Assembly: GCA_036346225.1 (NCBI GenBank) | Contig: JARFIW010000453.1 | Location: 4,898,001 to 4,962,000 of the forward strand | Direction: 5' to 3' | Source: Platerodrilus igneus | Lineage: Eukaryota; Arthropoda; Insecta; Coleoptera; Lycidae | DNA length: 64,000 bases | Part shown: positions 53,501 to 64,000 of the stretch, one piece after another | Position numbering within the stretch: position 1 is the first letter of the stretch | How the letters are laid out: every line of letters begins with the position of its first letter | The notes under the pieces: generated by a model | What the model was told of the DNA's origin: nothing | Databases searched by the model: none | The model's input: the letters and a program-made list of their open reading frames with translations, nothing else | Translations under genes and position numbers: made by a program

Positions 53501-55970
53501 CTAATATATGAAGTTCTAGGATCTGTTATACTCGAACATCATCGTTAAGCGCCATAATTCTATGCATTACGCTCTGTAAAAAGCCCCACGTTTGGGTCGA
53601 TATTTTTGTTACAAAGTTCACCAGGATGACTCGAGAGCAACACCATTGGGTTGTCATGAATTCTGCGAATCTTACCTCAGATGCTCCGCTCCAATACTAT
53701 AAATATTATAAATCTACCTAAGCAGCTTACCTGGACTGCTGAAAATCAAAACTTCACATAACTGCAACTTTGCTGCAATCTGAAAACTTCTTCCCTATAA
53801 TCTTATCAAAAAAACGTAACTACCAAAATTGATCACATTCTATTAACACAAAAAAAATAATTACTACTTCCAAAACCTTTTCAACTACAACGGTTCACAT
53901 ATATAAAATTACATATTCTTGATTAGGAAACAATTCATTTTCAAAAATGTTGTTAGATCAAAATTTTCTCATTACACAAATACCCTATTTAAAGTAAGTG
54001 GGCTAACCTCATACCTGACTTTAACCCCTGTCTTAATATGAGTTCACAGTAAAACCCTATAAACCATGTGTTCAAAATTATAGCACTGCAACAACAAAAA
54101 CTCCCCTTTACTATGTACATAAACAGCCTTTATATCATTAATTTAATATCCCTCTCTACATACACATATTTTCATTTAATTATAAAGTTCAATAAATTCT
54201 TAAGTCCATAGACTTCATAAAAATGCACTCAAAAGGCACAAATATCAAAACACATCAAATAAACTCAACAACAATGTTCTTATAAAAATCAGTTACCTAA
54301 AAACCATCACACCGCATGCATCTGCAATCCAGCCATCGATGATGTTGCCCTCGATAATGACTATAAGTTATGGAACCGCTCCCAAGTTGAGTCACACCAT
54401 TCCTGCTAGCACGCAGCTATCCAAATCTCTCCAATTAACCATTGATAATGCATCCAAACTTCCTAAACTCCTCTACTGTTCCATATACGATCAGCAAATC
54501 ACTACTCGATGCATTCACAATCGCTAATCAATCTTAAGACGCCTTGCAAGTCCCAACAACGAAAGTAACAGTAATCTGTACTTACATGACTTTGATACGG
54601 TTCGCTTTTTATTTCTAAACGTACTTCATGATTTTCTAAACGACAAGTATTACAGCACACCAACTTGTGTGTAATTATAAATAACAACTTTTTAAAAGCA
54701 CTCAATAATATTGACTATTACTTGTATTAACGTCGAAGACAAGCGAAGAAAGGAAGCGAGCTTCTCACCATCTCCTAGGTGTTTATATAGACCAAAAGTA
54801 CCCCCCTGTTGTTTAATTTTCTCACAATTCCACCCCACATAAACAAGCTTTTTCGGTAACTTCCTAACCATTGCCACACAATCGTCTTTTAAAATCCCGG
54901 AATTTTGACGCCCGAACACAACAAATTACCGCGAAAGTAACTTCTAACCGTCCAACGGCTGTTCCGCTTCCCGAAACTAGCCTCAACTGACATCAATTCT
55001 TATTAGATTCACGCCCCACATGTAAGACGAACTTAGCATCATCTCTCTCTACCCCACAGACGAACATTTTCCTTTTTATGCTTCGTTTACGAATCCCACT
55101 CACATATGCACCCTCTCTTAATCTCAATTACCTTTCCCAAATTTTTCTCCCCATTTAAATCGATATCTTATACAAACATCTTCTAACTCACTCTTCCTTA
55201 TAGACTCGAATCTATCCTTGTTCCCTCGTTAGTTACCAAGTCTAACCGACGCCTTCTCCCTCTTTTATATGCAAATACCAACCTGTCCTTGTTTTCATAT
55301 CGCTCCCTGCCTGCTTTAACGTCCACTTGCATTCGTAGAAAATATTGATTTTCTTATGAGATTGTCGACAACGCGCCCCATCCTTGAAAATAAATCGTTA
55401 CCCAGAACGTGCCTATCGTAACCGTCGAGTTTCGTTTATCGAAAACACTTTCATACTCAGAAACTATCTCTTTCTACCAATCTCAAGTTTTTAAATTCTA
55501 TCTTATGCTAAATTCTACCCAATAATATTTACATATGCTAAACGATATTAAATAAATGTTTCTACTTCACTAAAATTATGCCTGTAAAATTACTGATCTT
55601 ATGCTAAAGTAAAATGAAAAAGTTTTTTAACTATTATACGCTGAATAAACTATAATTAAAGCTGTATCCTTACACTGTACACTAATAAATCAATCTTTAC
55701 GATGAATACCTAACATTAATTGTTTCTGCTCCCTAAATATTATGAAATTTCCTTGAAAATAAGTGCAAAGCCAAAACTGAAATACAATTAACTCTAAAAT
55801 TCCTACTCTAAATTAATTAATCGTTACCCTGGATTTCTAAGACACCTATTTAACTTCTTAATAAGTGGTATTTACACATTTAACTTTTTAATAGATGGCA
55901 TTTATACATGCTAGCCTACCCTAAATTGTCTAATGATCTATCTAACTAATTCTAACCTACAAATTACATA
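53501..55970. other. Intergenic DNA, no gene recognised
   Basis: The plus strand from about 53.6 to 55.9 kb is richer in C than its surroundings. Short frames such as 54502-54705 and 54692-54919 (minus) have no recognised domain. It could be an unclassified element; no ends were found. Confidence 0.35.
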
Positions 55971-55971
55971 G

Positions 55972-55972
<1 letters not shown>

Positions 55973-56014
<42 letters not shown>
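55973..56014. repeat. (AT)n microsatellite
   Basis: An uninterrupted AT dinucleotide run of about 21 units, ending in ATACTGTG. Confidence 0.95.
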
Positions 56015-56015
<1 letters not shown>

Positions 56016-56449
56016 TGTGACCAGAAGCAGGCAAAACGTGAAACAAAACAAATCAAGCAACAGAACAATAATATATATAAATATACATACAGGTATAAAA
56101 TGTAAATACATAATAAAGCAGATAATAAAACATAGAATAGCAAAGAAGCATTCCTTAAATTATCAGGTGCACTCGCACAAGAATTATGTCAGCTATCGCC
56201 ATCACACTAAAACGTGCTCGTTCAAAATTAACTTTAAAATGTACTTATAATACAAATCAATGCTTATGCGAGTACAGTCGTCACAATATTTATAAATACC
56301 TCGAGTATAAATTTTTCCAGGATCCGAAGATCTGGTTGTCTACCTACACCTAATTATCTCTTACTGCTAAGGGGAGATGGATATGCACTAAATTTGCTGG
56401 CGATCACAATCACTATAACTTCTTATAAACCACCGTAGTGCGAGGTGCA

Positions 56450-56665
56450 AGGTGGATTAAACGACCAATGAATTTTTCTACGGCTACTGTGCTATGCAGA
56501 TAACTAGTAAGTTGACGATTGCTACGGACAAAATTGGTACCACAATCACTAAATATTTGTGAATAACGTCCTCAACGTACTATAAATTTTCGCAAAGCAT
56601 CTACATCCGCTGACAAATATGACGCTAATTCAATGTGCGTTGCGTAAGTGGCAAAACAAACAAAT
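56450..56665 (-). pseudogene. BEL/Pao integrase core relic
   Basis: The minus frame reads VCFATYATHIELASYLSADV, then a stop after FIVR. It continues GRYSQIFSDCGTNFVRSNRQ LTSYL. This aligns with the core of the BEL integrase at 35550-35690 (VCFATKALHLEVVSDLS and IFSDCGTNFVGAS) but is clearly diverged, so it comes from a different, older BEL element. Only this piece is visible. Confidence 0.75.
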
Positions 56666-56689
56666 ATACAAAAGTGTGTCTTAAAAGTG

Positions 56690-58300
56690 GCAACATTCCT
56701 TTGAAATGTTTATAGTGATATTTTATTTTAATAGTTTCTGTATTGGTAAATCTCACTAATAGGATTAGAGTTGTTTCCTTTAAGAAATAATTCTAGTTTA
56801 CATGCATTCTTGATCTAAGGAAGGATTATTTTTGTTCATACTCAAAGGTTATCAAAATCATTATGACGCTTTTTAAAATTAAGAATCATATCAACATTAC
56901 TTTATACTTTAAAGTACTGCAGTTTTATGATTTATTTGTTTTGATTACCAATGTATAACGTTGACGCCTATGGTATCATCGTCTTGGAACGAAGAAAGTT
57001 CACACGCGAATTTATGCTGATGCGGGAAATAAAAAATCCCTTTGTCGGTACAAGTTAACGTTTAAAGAAAAAAGTTTTATATATGTTAGATAGATAAAAA
57101 GGACAAAAGTAATTTCAATTTACAGTCTTAATTTATTTGTCCTAATTCTGCCAAAGATAATCTCGGGTCATTTTATGAAGGGAAGGCTTTTTGTTGAACA
57201 CTTTGTAAAGACCATTGCAAGACAACATGCAAACTTGACTAGATACAGTTAACCTTTGAACAATAAGGTATCGAACTGATTAATGTGGTTAATCAATGAC
57301 GTTCGAAATAATACCCTAACAAAGTTGGTGATTTTTAATTTCAGAAATAATTGGTTCCCATAAATAGACAACTTTATGTTGGAAAAAGGCATGTTAATTA
57401 AACAATAAAATTTTCAACAAAGTCTCAAAAATCCTGTAAGATCTGGTCAGAAAAAAATTGAGTCCAGAATATTTTTGATTTTAGTGGTTTTCAAACGCAT
57501 CTACAGCCAAATTACTCCAGTTATTTATGAAAGAACTTCTGAAACTATAACCTACAATAACTGTAAATAATGAACATTTGTTTAACTGTATGAACTTAGA
57601 AGCATGTCCTCAATACATTCTTGTTATTAGTTTAAGAACTTAGAAGGTAATGTTGTTCGCAGAAAGCGTTTTTTTATTAAGCTAAGTAATTTTTGATATA
57701 TTTGGTGTTTCTGCTTAAAAATGTTTATATGTACTTGTGATGAAAAGCGAATTGTGTAATAAAGTAAAAACTTTTCTATATTGGTGTTTTTCGCATAAAA
57801 GTACTAGTTTCAGCCTTGATGACACAAAATATATGGCAAATACCTAGAGGCGTGATTAATTTATAGGTAATTTAGCATTTGATTTTGGAAACCTTCTTTT
57901 CAGCTAGCAGTTTTTAAATACCTATACTAGTGTCTCTATTGTTAACGTTCATTTTAGGTTGGTTTTAGCGTTACTGTACTCGATTATTCCTCGTGGGCAT
58001 TTTTGAACAGAATCGCTTTCCTGATTTCAAATTTTGGCATCCTCTTGTTATCCTTTCTGGAGATTTTCCTTAGAAGTCCGTATTTCGACATTAGGTGGCG
58101 TCAAAGATAATTTCTGATTAAGACTGGTATTTCCAACATGGTATTATTCTGGGACCCTCTTCAAACACTTACACCACCCTTCCCACTGAGTTTAGTTAGC
58201 AACCACTCTTGTTGCTACGGTCAATGTTATTGATACTTTATCAAAATACAACATTTTACAGGGGTACTTTACCGAAGTCTCTGTAGATAACCGGCTAGAT
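56690..58300 (+). repeat. Unclassified dispersed repeat, copy 3
   Basis: This appears the most complete copy. It aligns with copies 1 and 2 from TTTTATTTTAATAGTTTCTG to CAACCACTCTTGTTGC without the large insertions they carry. It begins directly beside the BEL integrase scrap. No conserved reading frame or clear terminal repeat was found. Confidence 0.65.
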
Positions 58301-59879
58301 TTTCTGGGCCGAAACTTCACATAACAGAGTCTTCGAGCCTTGCAGGCGACTGACTTTTAGTAACTAAAGAGTTTGGCTTGATAAACACATGTCTTGGGTA
58401 AGTTATCGAAAAGTGGCACTACCGGAATCGGCTTCGCACGAAAACATTAATAAGAAAACAGATTGGAGTTTTGACGGAAATAAGCAAAGAATTTTGGTGT
58501 ATCGAAAAAGCTGTGGTATTAACAACAGATGGTCATACTTTTCGTGAGTGGAGCGAATGATAAGTTTGGTTAATCGATGATGTTAATGTAATAATGCAGG
58601 AAATTTTTGGAATAAGAGAGTGAAGAATGCTTGAAGCAATCACCTACCGTTGATATATTTTGATCATCCAAAAGGGGGAGAAAGTTTAGGGAAGTTTTAA
58701 AAATTTTGATTCTATTTTGAGTAAACTAATTAATTTATCAAAGATTGCATTTTGAAAACACTGAACAACAATCATTAGTGCAAATATCTAATTCAATTTC
58801 CCCTGAGTATTGGGTATAAAAAATATATAAACATATGAAAAGCGAAAATGCTTTGAATTTTAAACGATTGTGTTTGGGTCTCTTTGCGCAACAACTAATA
58901 AGATTTTTCTTTCTGATATTACTTCAGCAGTTGAGGTCGACAGTGTTAGTTGTGGTAGCCACGTGTCCTGGATCGTAAAGCCATTAAGGCATTGCCCACC
59001 ATACGAGTATAACAGAACCGTGATTGGCATAAATCCTCTAGAAGCAGGATCAGCTGGATTATGTGAAGATTTAATGTGGAACTATCTGTTAGATACAATG
59101 ATTTCTTGGTTGTGACAAATATGTTTTGCATGTGCATGTTGAAGTGTGCAAGTGTGTTCTGTGTGCTCCTGCTTTAATACTAAATTTGTGTGGTAAAATT
59201 TGGATTTTGTGATTTGTAAAGTGACACAGATTCTGTAATTAGATGTGCTGAGTTGTTTGATACTATTTTCTGTACCATTAAACAATGGGCTGATTTGTTA
59301 TACTGCTACTACTGGAATATTGGTATAAGGTGTATTAATTTAATTTAAAATATTTATCAGTTCATTGCCTACATCTGTCAACTTGGAAAGCATAAATTGT
59401 TGGACAAATGCTTTCATTATTGACTACTTTGATATGTTTATAAATTGATATTTCCACCTAAAGAATAAAGATTTGTTTTATCTATCTATTATATTCGAAT
59501 TCCCATTAATCATCTTGTCAAAAAAGAAGTGGTTATTAAGTGTTCTTTTGGATTCATTATATTTAGTCTTATTTTCAAGAAGTTAACAATTTTCCTTTCA
59601 TTCATTTGGATATTAATAGATTCAAAACATTAATGTAATCCACTCCTTTGTTCTCTTATGTTTTGACGTCTGTGGTCCAGTGTTGTAAGTTGAATAAGTC
59701 ATTACAAAGCCCCTGTAGTGCGAAAATTAGTTTCATCCTTTACATGTAATTATCTCTTTATTCTTTGTCCAATTGTACTGTGATCCTTATGCCAGATAGT
59801 TTCGTTAAGTGCTGCCGTATAGCCTTGCAGTAACTATGTTTGTGTAAATTGCCGTTGTATCTATCATAAAAGTTGCATG
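58301..59879. other. Intergenic DNA, no gene recognised
   Basis: An 81-codon plus frame (58870-59115) has several cysteines but no known domain. A short open stretch near 58460-58555 (VLTEISKEFWCIEKAVVL) is not assigned. The right end may include the LINE 5' UTR. Confidence 0.35.
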
Positions 59880-60965
59880 GAAGTCAAGAAAGGTAAAAAG
59901 ACTTGACCAATATAGAGTTAAATGCAGTGACAAGAAAGTCATATTCACTTCAGATAACAAACCTACAAATCCAAATGATTTAGTTACTTCCCTACAAATG
60001 GAAAATGAAAACCTAAAAACGGAGTGCAAAATTAAGTAACAATGCAAAATCAGTGTCTCACTTCACAGCTGGATATATGTCGTGGGGCTGGCATCGATAT
60101 GGAACAATCGCTCATCAGAGAGCAACAGGAAAATAATCTACTACTAAAAGAATATACAAATAAAATAGAAAGCCTCGAAAGTTAAATTTTTAAAAACGCA
60201 ATTACAAAATATGCAAACTACGGACATTCCAACTATACCAAATAATTCAATGGAATTGGTATTAACTCCAACTAGAAGAATTGACACACCTAATGCAACT
60301 AGTAACAATATCATACCAGTGGATTTAGTCTTACATAATGCACTTGCTCCTCTATCTAGGATCAATGTTTCAAGTAAAACTAATCTATCTTCAGATGATG
60401 TAATCAATGTGATAGTAGTTCAAAAAAAATTCTAATTATCGGTGATAGTCATGTACGTGATCTAAATGTTTTATTTTACAAATTAGATTTAAGTTACAAA
60501 GTTACAACATATCTTAAACCCAATGCATCAGTACGCCAAATTGTTGATGGACTGGAGAGCACTATATAAGCAACCTTTCACGCAGAGATTTCATATTTTT
60601 TATTGGTGGAACAACTGATATAGATAGACATACCATCGCTCAAATTATTAACTCTTTCAAATATGTTATTTGCTTGTGTAAAAACACAAATTTGATACTC
60701 ATGGTCATTCCCTATAGATTCGATAATACTAAATAAAATCAGTTAATAGGTATATAAATATACTAAATAATAATAATTTAAATTTTACTGTGTATAATGT
60801 TAACCAGTACTTGAATTATTCTGACTATAAAAAATCCGGTTTGCACTTAAACAAGAATGATAAAATTAAACTAATTAAATTATTTGATAAAACTGTTCTT
60901 TCATTGTTTTCTGATGATTGTAAAATCTCTGTAAAAATTACACGCAGAATACATAATAATTTTTA
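59880..60965 (+). pseudogene. LINE ORF1 with SGNH/GDSL-esterase-like domain
   Basis: The first part (about 59940-60185) reads NPNDLVTSLQMENENLKTEC and EQQENNLLLKEYTNKIESLE, a likely coiled coil. From 60430 the frames give IIGDSHVRDLN (GDS-H block), FIGGTTDIDRH (a GGT-D block), and near 60840 SGLHLNKNDKIKL (a D/H-type ending). These are the ordered blocks of the SGNH esterase domain known in ORF1 of CR1/L2-type LINEs. At least three frame changes break it. Confidence 0.68.
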
Positions 60966-61051
60966 ATGTACGTTGACAATGAAGTATTTACTTCAACTAC
61001 TCATTCAAATGTTAATTTAATATATGCTAATATTAATAAACAATAAAAAAG

Positions 61052-61560
61052 TTGCACCCAAACCAAATGCATGACTTGCCTGGGTCTAACCTATCTATCC
61101 ATCATCAAAATATACAATGTATCAGAAACAAGATAGGGGAATTAGAATTTTTTTCAGTCAATAAGGAATTTCATGTTTTCAGCTTCATGGAACACTGGCT
61201 TAGTGAAATTGAAACATCAACATTCTACCTTGAGGAATACTACATAGCCTTCAATTTCTCAAGAGCTACAAAAATACATGGTGGCTCTTTTATCCTTTTA
61301 CAAAACATCCTTAGGGATAAGTACTGTGTACTCAATAAAGTAACTACTTTATTTCTAGAAATTAATTGTGAAATTTCAGCGATACTGATTCAATCTCTAA
61401 ACACAATCACAGTAATCATTTATTTACTGGTTCCCACTTGGGAACTTCAAAATATTTCTGGTCACCTTAAATAAATTATTCTAAATATATCGTGATCTAT
61501 GGAGATTTTAATATTTGGTTTAATCTGAATTATAGAAACGCTAAACTATTAACTGACCTT
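61052..61560 (+). pseudogene. LINE APE-type endonuclease
   Basis: ATG at 61052 opens 140 residues with SNLSIHHQNIQCIRNKIGEL, FHVFSFMEHWLSE (the acidic EHWL block) and HGGSFILLQN. A stop ends it at 61472. The next frame gives IYGDFNIWFNL, the GDFN catalytic block, at about 61497. The order matches the APE endonuclease domain. It is broken by at least one frameshift and is truncated before the SDH motif. Confidence 0.78.
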
Positions 61561-62469
61561 TGGTCAATCTATTCGACTAAACGTAACTGTTACTTTCGAA
61601 ACACAGCCCAATAACCGTCTTGATAATTTATTAACAAATTGTGGTTCCTATATGTATACTGAATACCCATAACACTTTTTTATCTTACCATTTGGGAATT
61701 CAGTTCCAAACCATTATAAGTAACAATATTTGCACACCACCTACAAAACTATTTCGTAATTTATCTGAAAGAAATAAGTTTATCTTCTATAGACAGTTAG
61801 AACAAGTAGAACGTAATGTCACTAGAGAAGATAAGATTCTTAATTTTAGTAAATTTCTTTCAACAATTAATAACATGTTTAAGGAATGCTTTCCATTGCA
61901 AGTTATCAATAATTCTAAAACTTATCAGAATCCATGGTTTTACAAAAACCTTTATGATATGTGCATGAAATGACAAGATTTGTGTGATACCTGGATACAA
62001 AATTCTACTACTGAGAATAAATTATTGGTGAATTATTTTAGATCACAATATCATCAAACCATAAAAATCTCAAAAATTAAATATAATTAGAAGAAAATAA
62101 AAAAGTCAAAACCCAGCTAACGCCAAATGGCAAATCATTAACCTAAAGAGATTAAACAACAAAATCAATACTGTCCCTGAACTGACTGCTAACAATTTTA
62201 ATAATTGCTTTACCTCTGTGTGGAAAAAATTATTGCACGGAATGATTTTAATGGTCATGACCACATGCTTAATCTAACTAATAAAGAGCAGCAGACTTAT
62301 AATACTTTCTCTTTTAAAACAGTTTCATATATTGATATTAGAAATATAATCGACTCTCTTAAAAATAGTGAATGCGGTGATGCTTACGAGTTTTACTCTG
62401 ATATAATAAAATTCTGTAAAAATATTTTAATTTAACCTATAACTAATTTAATAAATTCTTTCTTGAAAA

Positions 62470-63330
62470 CCACATTTTTTTCCAGACTGTTTAAAATTGG
62501 CAAAGGTAATACCCTTATTTAAAGCTAGTGACCTAAATTACCTGTCCAATTATCGTCCAATTTCATTAGTGCCCATAATCTCTAAAATTTACAAGAAAGT
62601 TATCTGCAATCAAATTACAATACACTTCGAATTAAATAATATCTTCTGTATGGAACAATTTGGTTTTAGATTAAATAAGTCTACGGCTCGAGCTATTTTG
62701 GAACTTGTCATAGAAGTAAAGGCTAGTTTGAAAGAGGTGATTTTTGTATGGCTATTTTTCTAGATTTAAGCAACACCTTTGATTGTGTAAACCATGATAT
62801 CCTTTTAAAAAAATTGGCATATTATAAATTTGATCATAATAGCTGTTTGCTAATCAAATCCTATCTGAACAAACGACAACAATTTGTCACCCTTAACAAT
62901 AGTAATTCTGAGATTAAAAATATAAAATATGGTGTACCACAAGGTTCAATATTAGAACCATATATATTAATGATTTACCCTCATCTGTAACATTAACTAA
63001 CTCAATTATATTGCTGACGACACAACTTTTGTTAATTGCTCTAACTCAATGATCTTTTCAATAAACTAGCTATCACCCATTTCTCAGCTACCTCTTGGTT
63101 CACTTCTAATAAATTAAGTATTAATGATAAGTAACGTCAACAAATGTTATTTGCTTTAAAAAACCACTCTTGTATAAACCCTAAATATGTTAAATTTCTA
63201 GGTGTATGTGTTGATAGCTCCTTGAAATGGGATCAGCATATAAATGCAGTTGCATCTAAATTAAATAGCACCATTTTCTGTATTCGTAATTGAAAATACA
63301 ATGTCTCTATGAATATTGTTTAATTACATA
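62470..63330 (+). pseudogene. LINE reverse transcriptase
   Basis: Frames give AKVIPLFKASDLNYLSNYRP ISLVPIISK, then MEQFGFRLNKSTARAILELV. A second frame starting at 62748 gives MAIFLDLSNTFDCVNHDILL (first catalytic D) and YGVPQGSILEP. An ADDTTFVN block (the catalytic DD) lies in a third frame at about 63015, and KFLGVCVDSSLKWDQHI near 63200. All RT blocks are in the correct order, so only small lesions separate it from a working gene. Confidence 0.82.
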
Positions 63331-63450
63331 TTACTGGCTTTTTCAAAACCATCTTCTATCTGCTACTTTAGTTTGAGGAGACGACCCTCATACAAAAAGA
63401 TTGTTTGGACTACAACGTAAGGTAGTTAGAATTATGGCTCTAGAGCCGAT

Positions 63451-63768
63451 ATGCAGGTCCTATTTTTGCAATTTGGGATTCTTACATTTTCTTGTTTACA
63501 CATCTTAGAATGCCTGCTATTTATGCACAAATCGTGCAATTCACAACCAATAACCTTTCTTACACGTCATCGATATGATACAAGAAACAATAATCTCTAT
63601 GTTACATTTTGTAGATTACAAGTCTCGAGACACTCCTTTAATTACTATTCATACAAGTTCTTTAATTGTCTACCACAGATCACTAAATCATTGTCAAGGA
63701 ATGCCGTCAAAAATAAAATAAAAACCTTTTTGTTACACCAAAGTTTTACTCTTTTGAAGAATACATGA
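63451..63768 (+). pseudogene. LINE ORF2 C-terminal end
   Basis: A 105-codon frame includes HRYDTRNNNLYVTFCRLQVS, SFNYYSYKFFNCLPQ and VKNKIKTFLL. The RYxTRxxN...S..yxg...yN.LP pattern is typical of the C-terminal tail of CR1/Jockey-type proteins. It ends at a natural-looking stop. Confidence 0.7.
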
Positions 63769-64000
63769 ATTGCGATTTTAATGTTTACTTATTAACATAA
63801 GTTACTTATAATCATAAGTTATTTTTGTGTGTGCAAAGTTTAAACACATGTCAATCCAAGTTTTTATCTATAGACACATTTATTAAGACCTATATTGTAA
63901 ATTTGACCTATGCAAAAATTGTTTTATCTTAAAGCATTACCATTTCGAATGGACCTGCACCTTGGCGAAGTTCTAAATTACTAGAACAGGTGAAATGGCT
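63769..64000. other. Window edge: possible LINE 3' UTR
   Basis: No gene. This may contain the 3' end of the LINE. Confidence 0.3.

Larger units (their letters stand above)
59880..63770 (+). mobile_element. CR1/L2-like non-LTR retrotransposon, decayed
   Basis: Plus-strand order is an ORF1 with coiled-coil and esterase-like parts (59880-60965), an APE endonuclease (61052-61560) and a reverse transcriptase with C-terminal region (62470-63768). Many stops and frameshifts are present. An esterase-type ORF1 with an APE-RT ORF2 points to the CR1/L2 group. The 3' end is not clearly defined; the last coding sequence stops at 63768. Confidence 0.8.

Noticed and set aside
54502..54919. Minus-strand frames of 67 and 75 codons as a possible small host gene
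   Set aside because: No recognised domain, no consistent splice structure and no supporting repeat or paralogue.
1..64000. Bacterial-type features such as CRISPR arrays, operons or ribosome binding sites
   Set aside because: All genes and mobile elements are eukaryotic; the regular repeats present are transposon subterminal or tandem repeats without spacer structure.

Overview
This window is AT-rich insect nuclear DNA. The evidence is two spliced CYP6-type cytochrome P450 genes with short GT-AG introns and a dense, layered load of arthropod-type transposons. The P450 sequences resemble what I remember of beetle CYP6 proteins, but I cannot fix the species. Apart from the two P450s I see no intact host gene.

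Layout: 1-1000 is the remnant of a Penelope-like reverse transcriptase (minus strand). 1425-3170 is copy 1 of an unclassified dispersed repeat. 3200-4445 holds an RTE-type LINE relic and a decayed zinc-finger/polymerase-head gene split by a tRNA-like insertion. 4640-5080 is a tandem array. 5357-5960 is a dead Tc1/mariner-type transposase. 6073-10819 is Polinton-like element A. 11287-12911 is P450 gene 1. 12986-16860 shows no recognisable gene. 16861-17298 is a second RTE relic. 17455-26721 is Polinton-like element B. 27000-37631 is a decayed minus-strand Ty3/gypsy element split by a BEL/Pao retrotransposon (30141-36844). 40540-41812 is a Penelope-like element with inverted ends and hammerhead-like motifs. 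43566-45172 is P450 gene 2. Then follow repeat copy 2, a hAT relic (48577-50161), two tandem tRNA-like units (52797-53500), a BEL integrase scrap, repeat copy 3, and a CR1/L2-like LINE with an esterase-type ORF1 (59880-63770).

The most interesting part is the pair of Polinton-like elements. Both have exact 6-bp target duplications (AATGAA and CAAGGG), ends beginning AGTAG, and very long inverted arms carrying pieces of genes. Element A has almost no unique centre: two arms meet near a zinc-finger segment with a 19-bp perfect hairpin, and each arm carries a copy of the same polymerase-head module. Element B has two arms of about 2.66 kb, each with a polymerase-tail fragment, a zinc-finger relic and three ~340-bp subterminal repeats. 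Between them lies a core with a packaging-ATPase fragment and unknown reading frames. A gene frame runs across the inner edge of the left arm, while the ATPase is cut off exactly at the inner edge of the right arm. This suggests one end was copied over the other.

The two P450 genes are a dispersed tandem pair: same strand, same intron positions and phases, similar sequence, and a shared motif upstream of both starts. Transposon insertions have pushed them about 31 kb apart. They are probably ER-membrane monooxygenases of xenobiotic or plant-compound metabolism.
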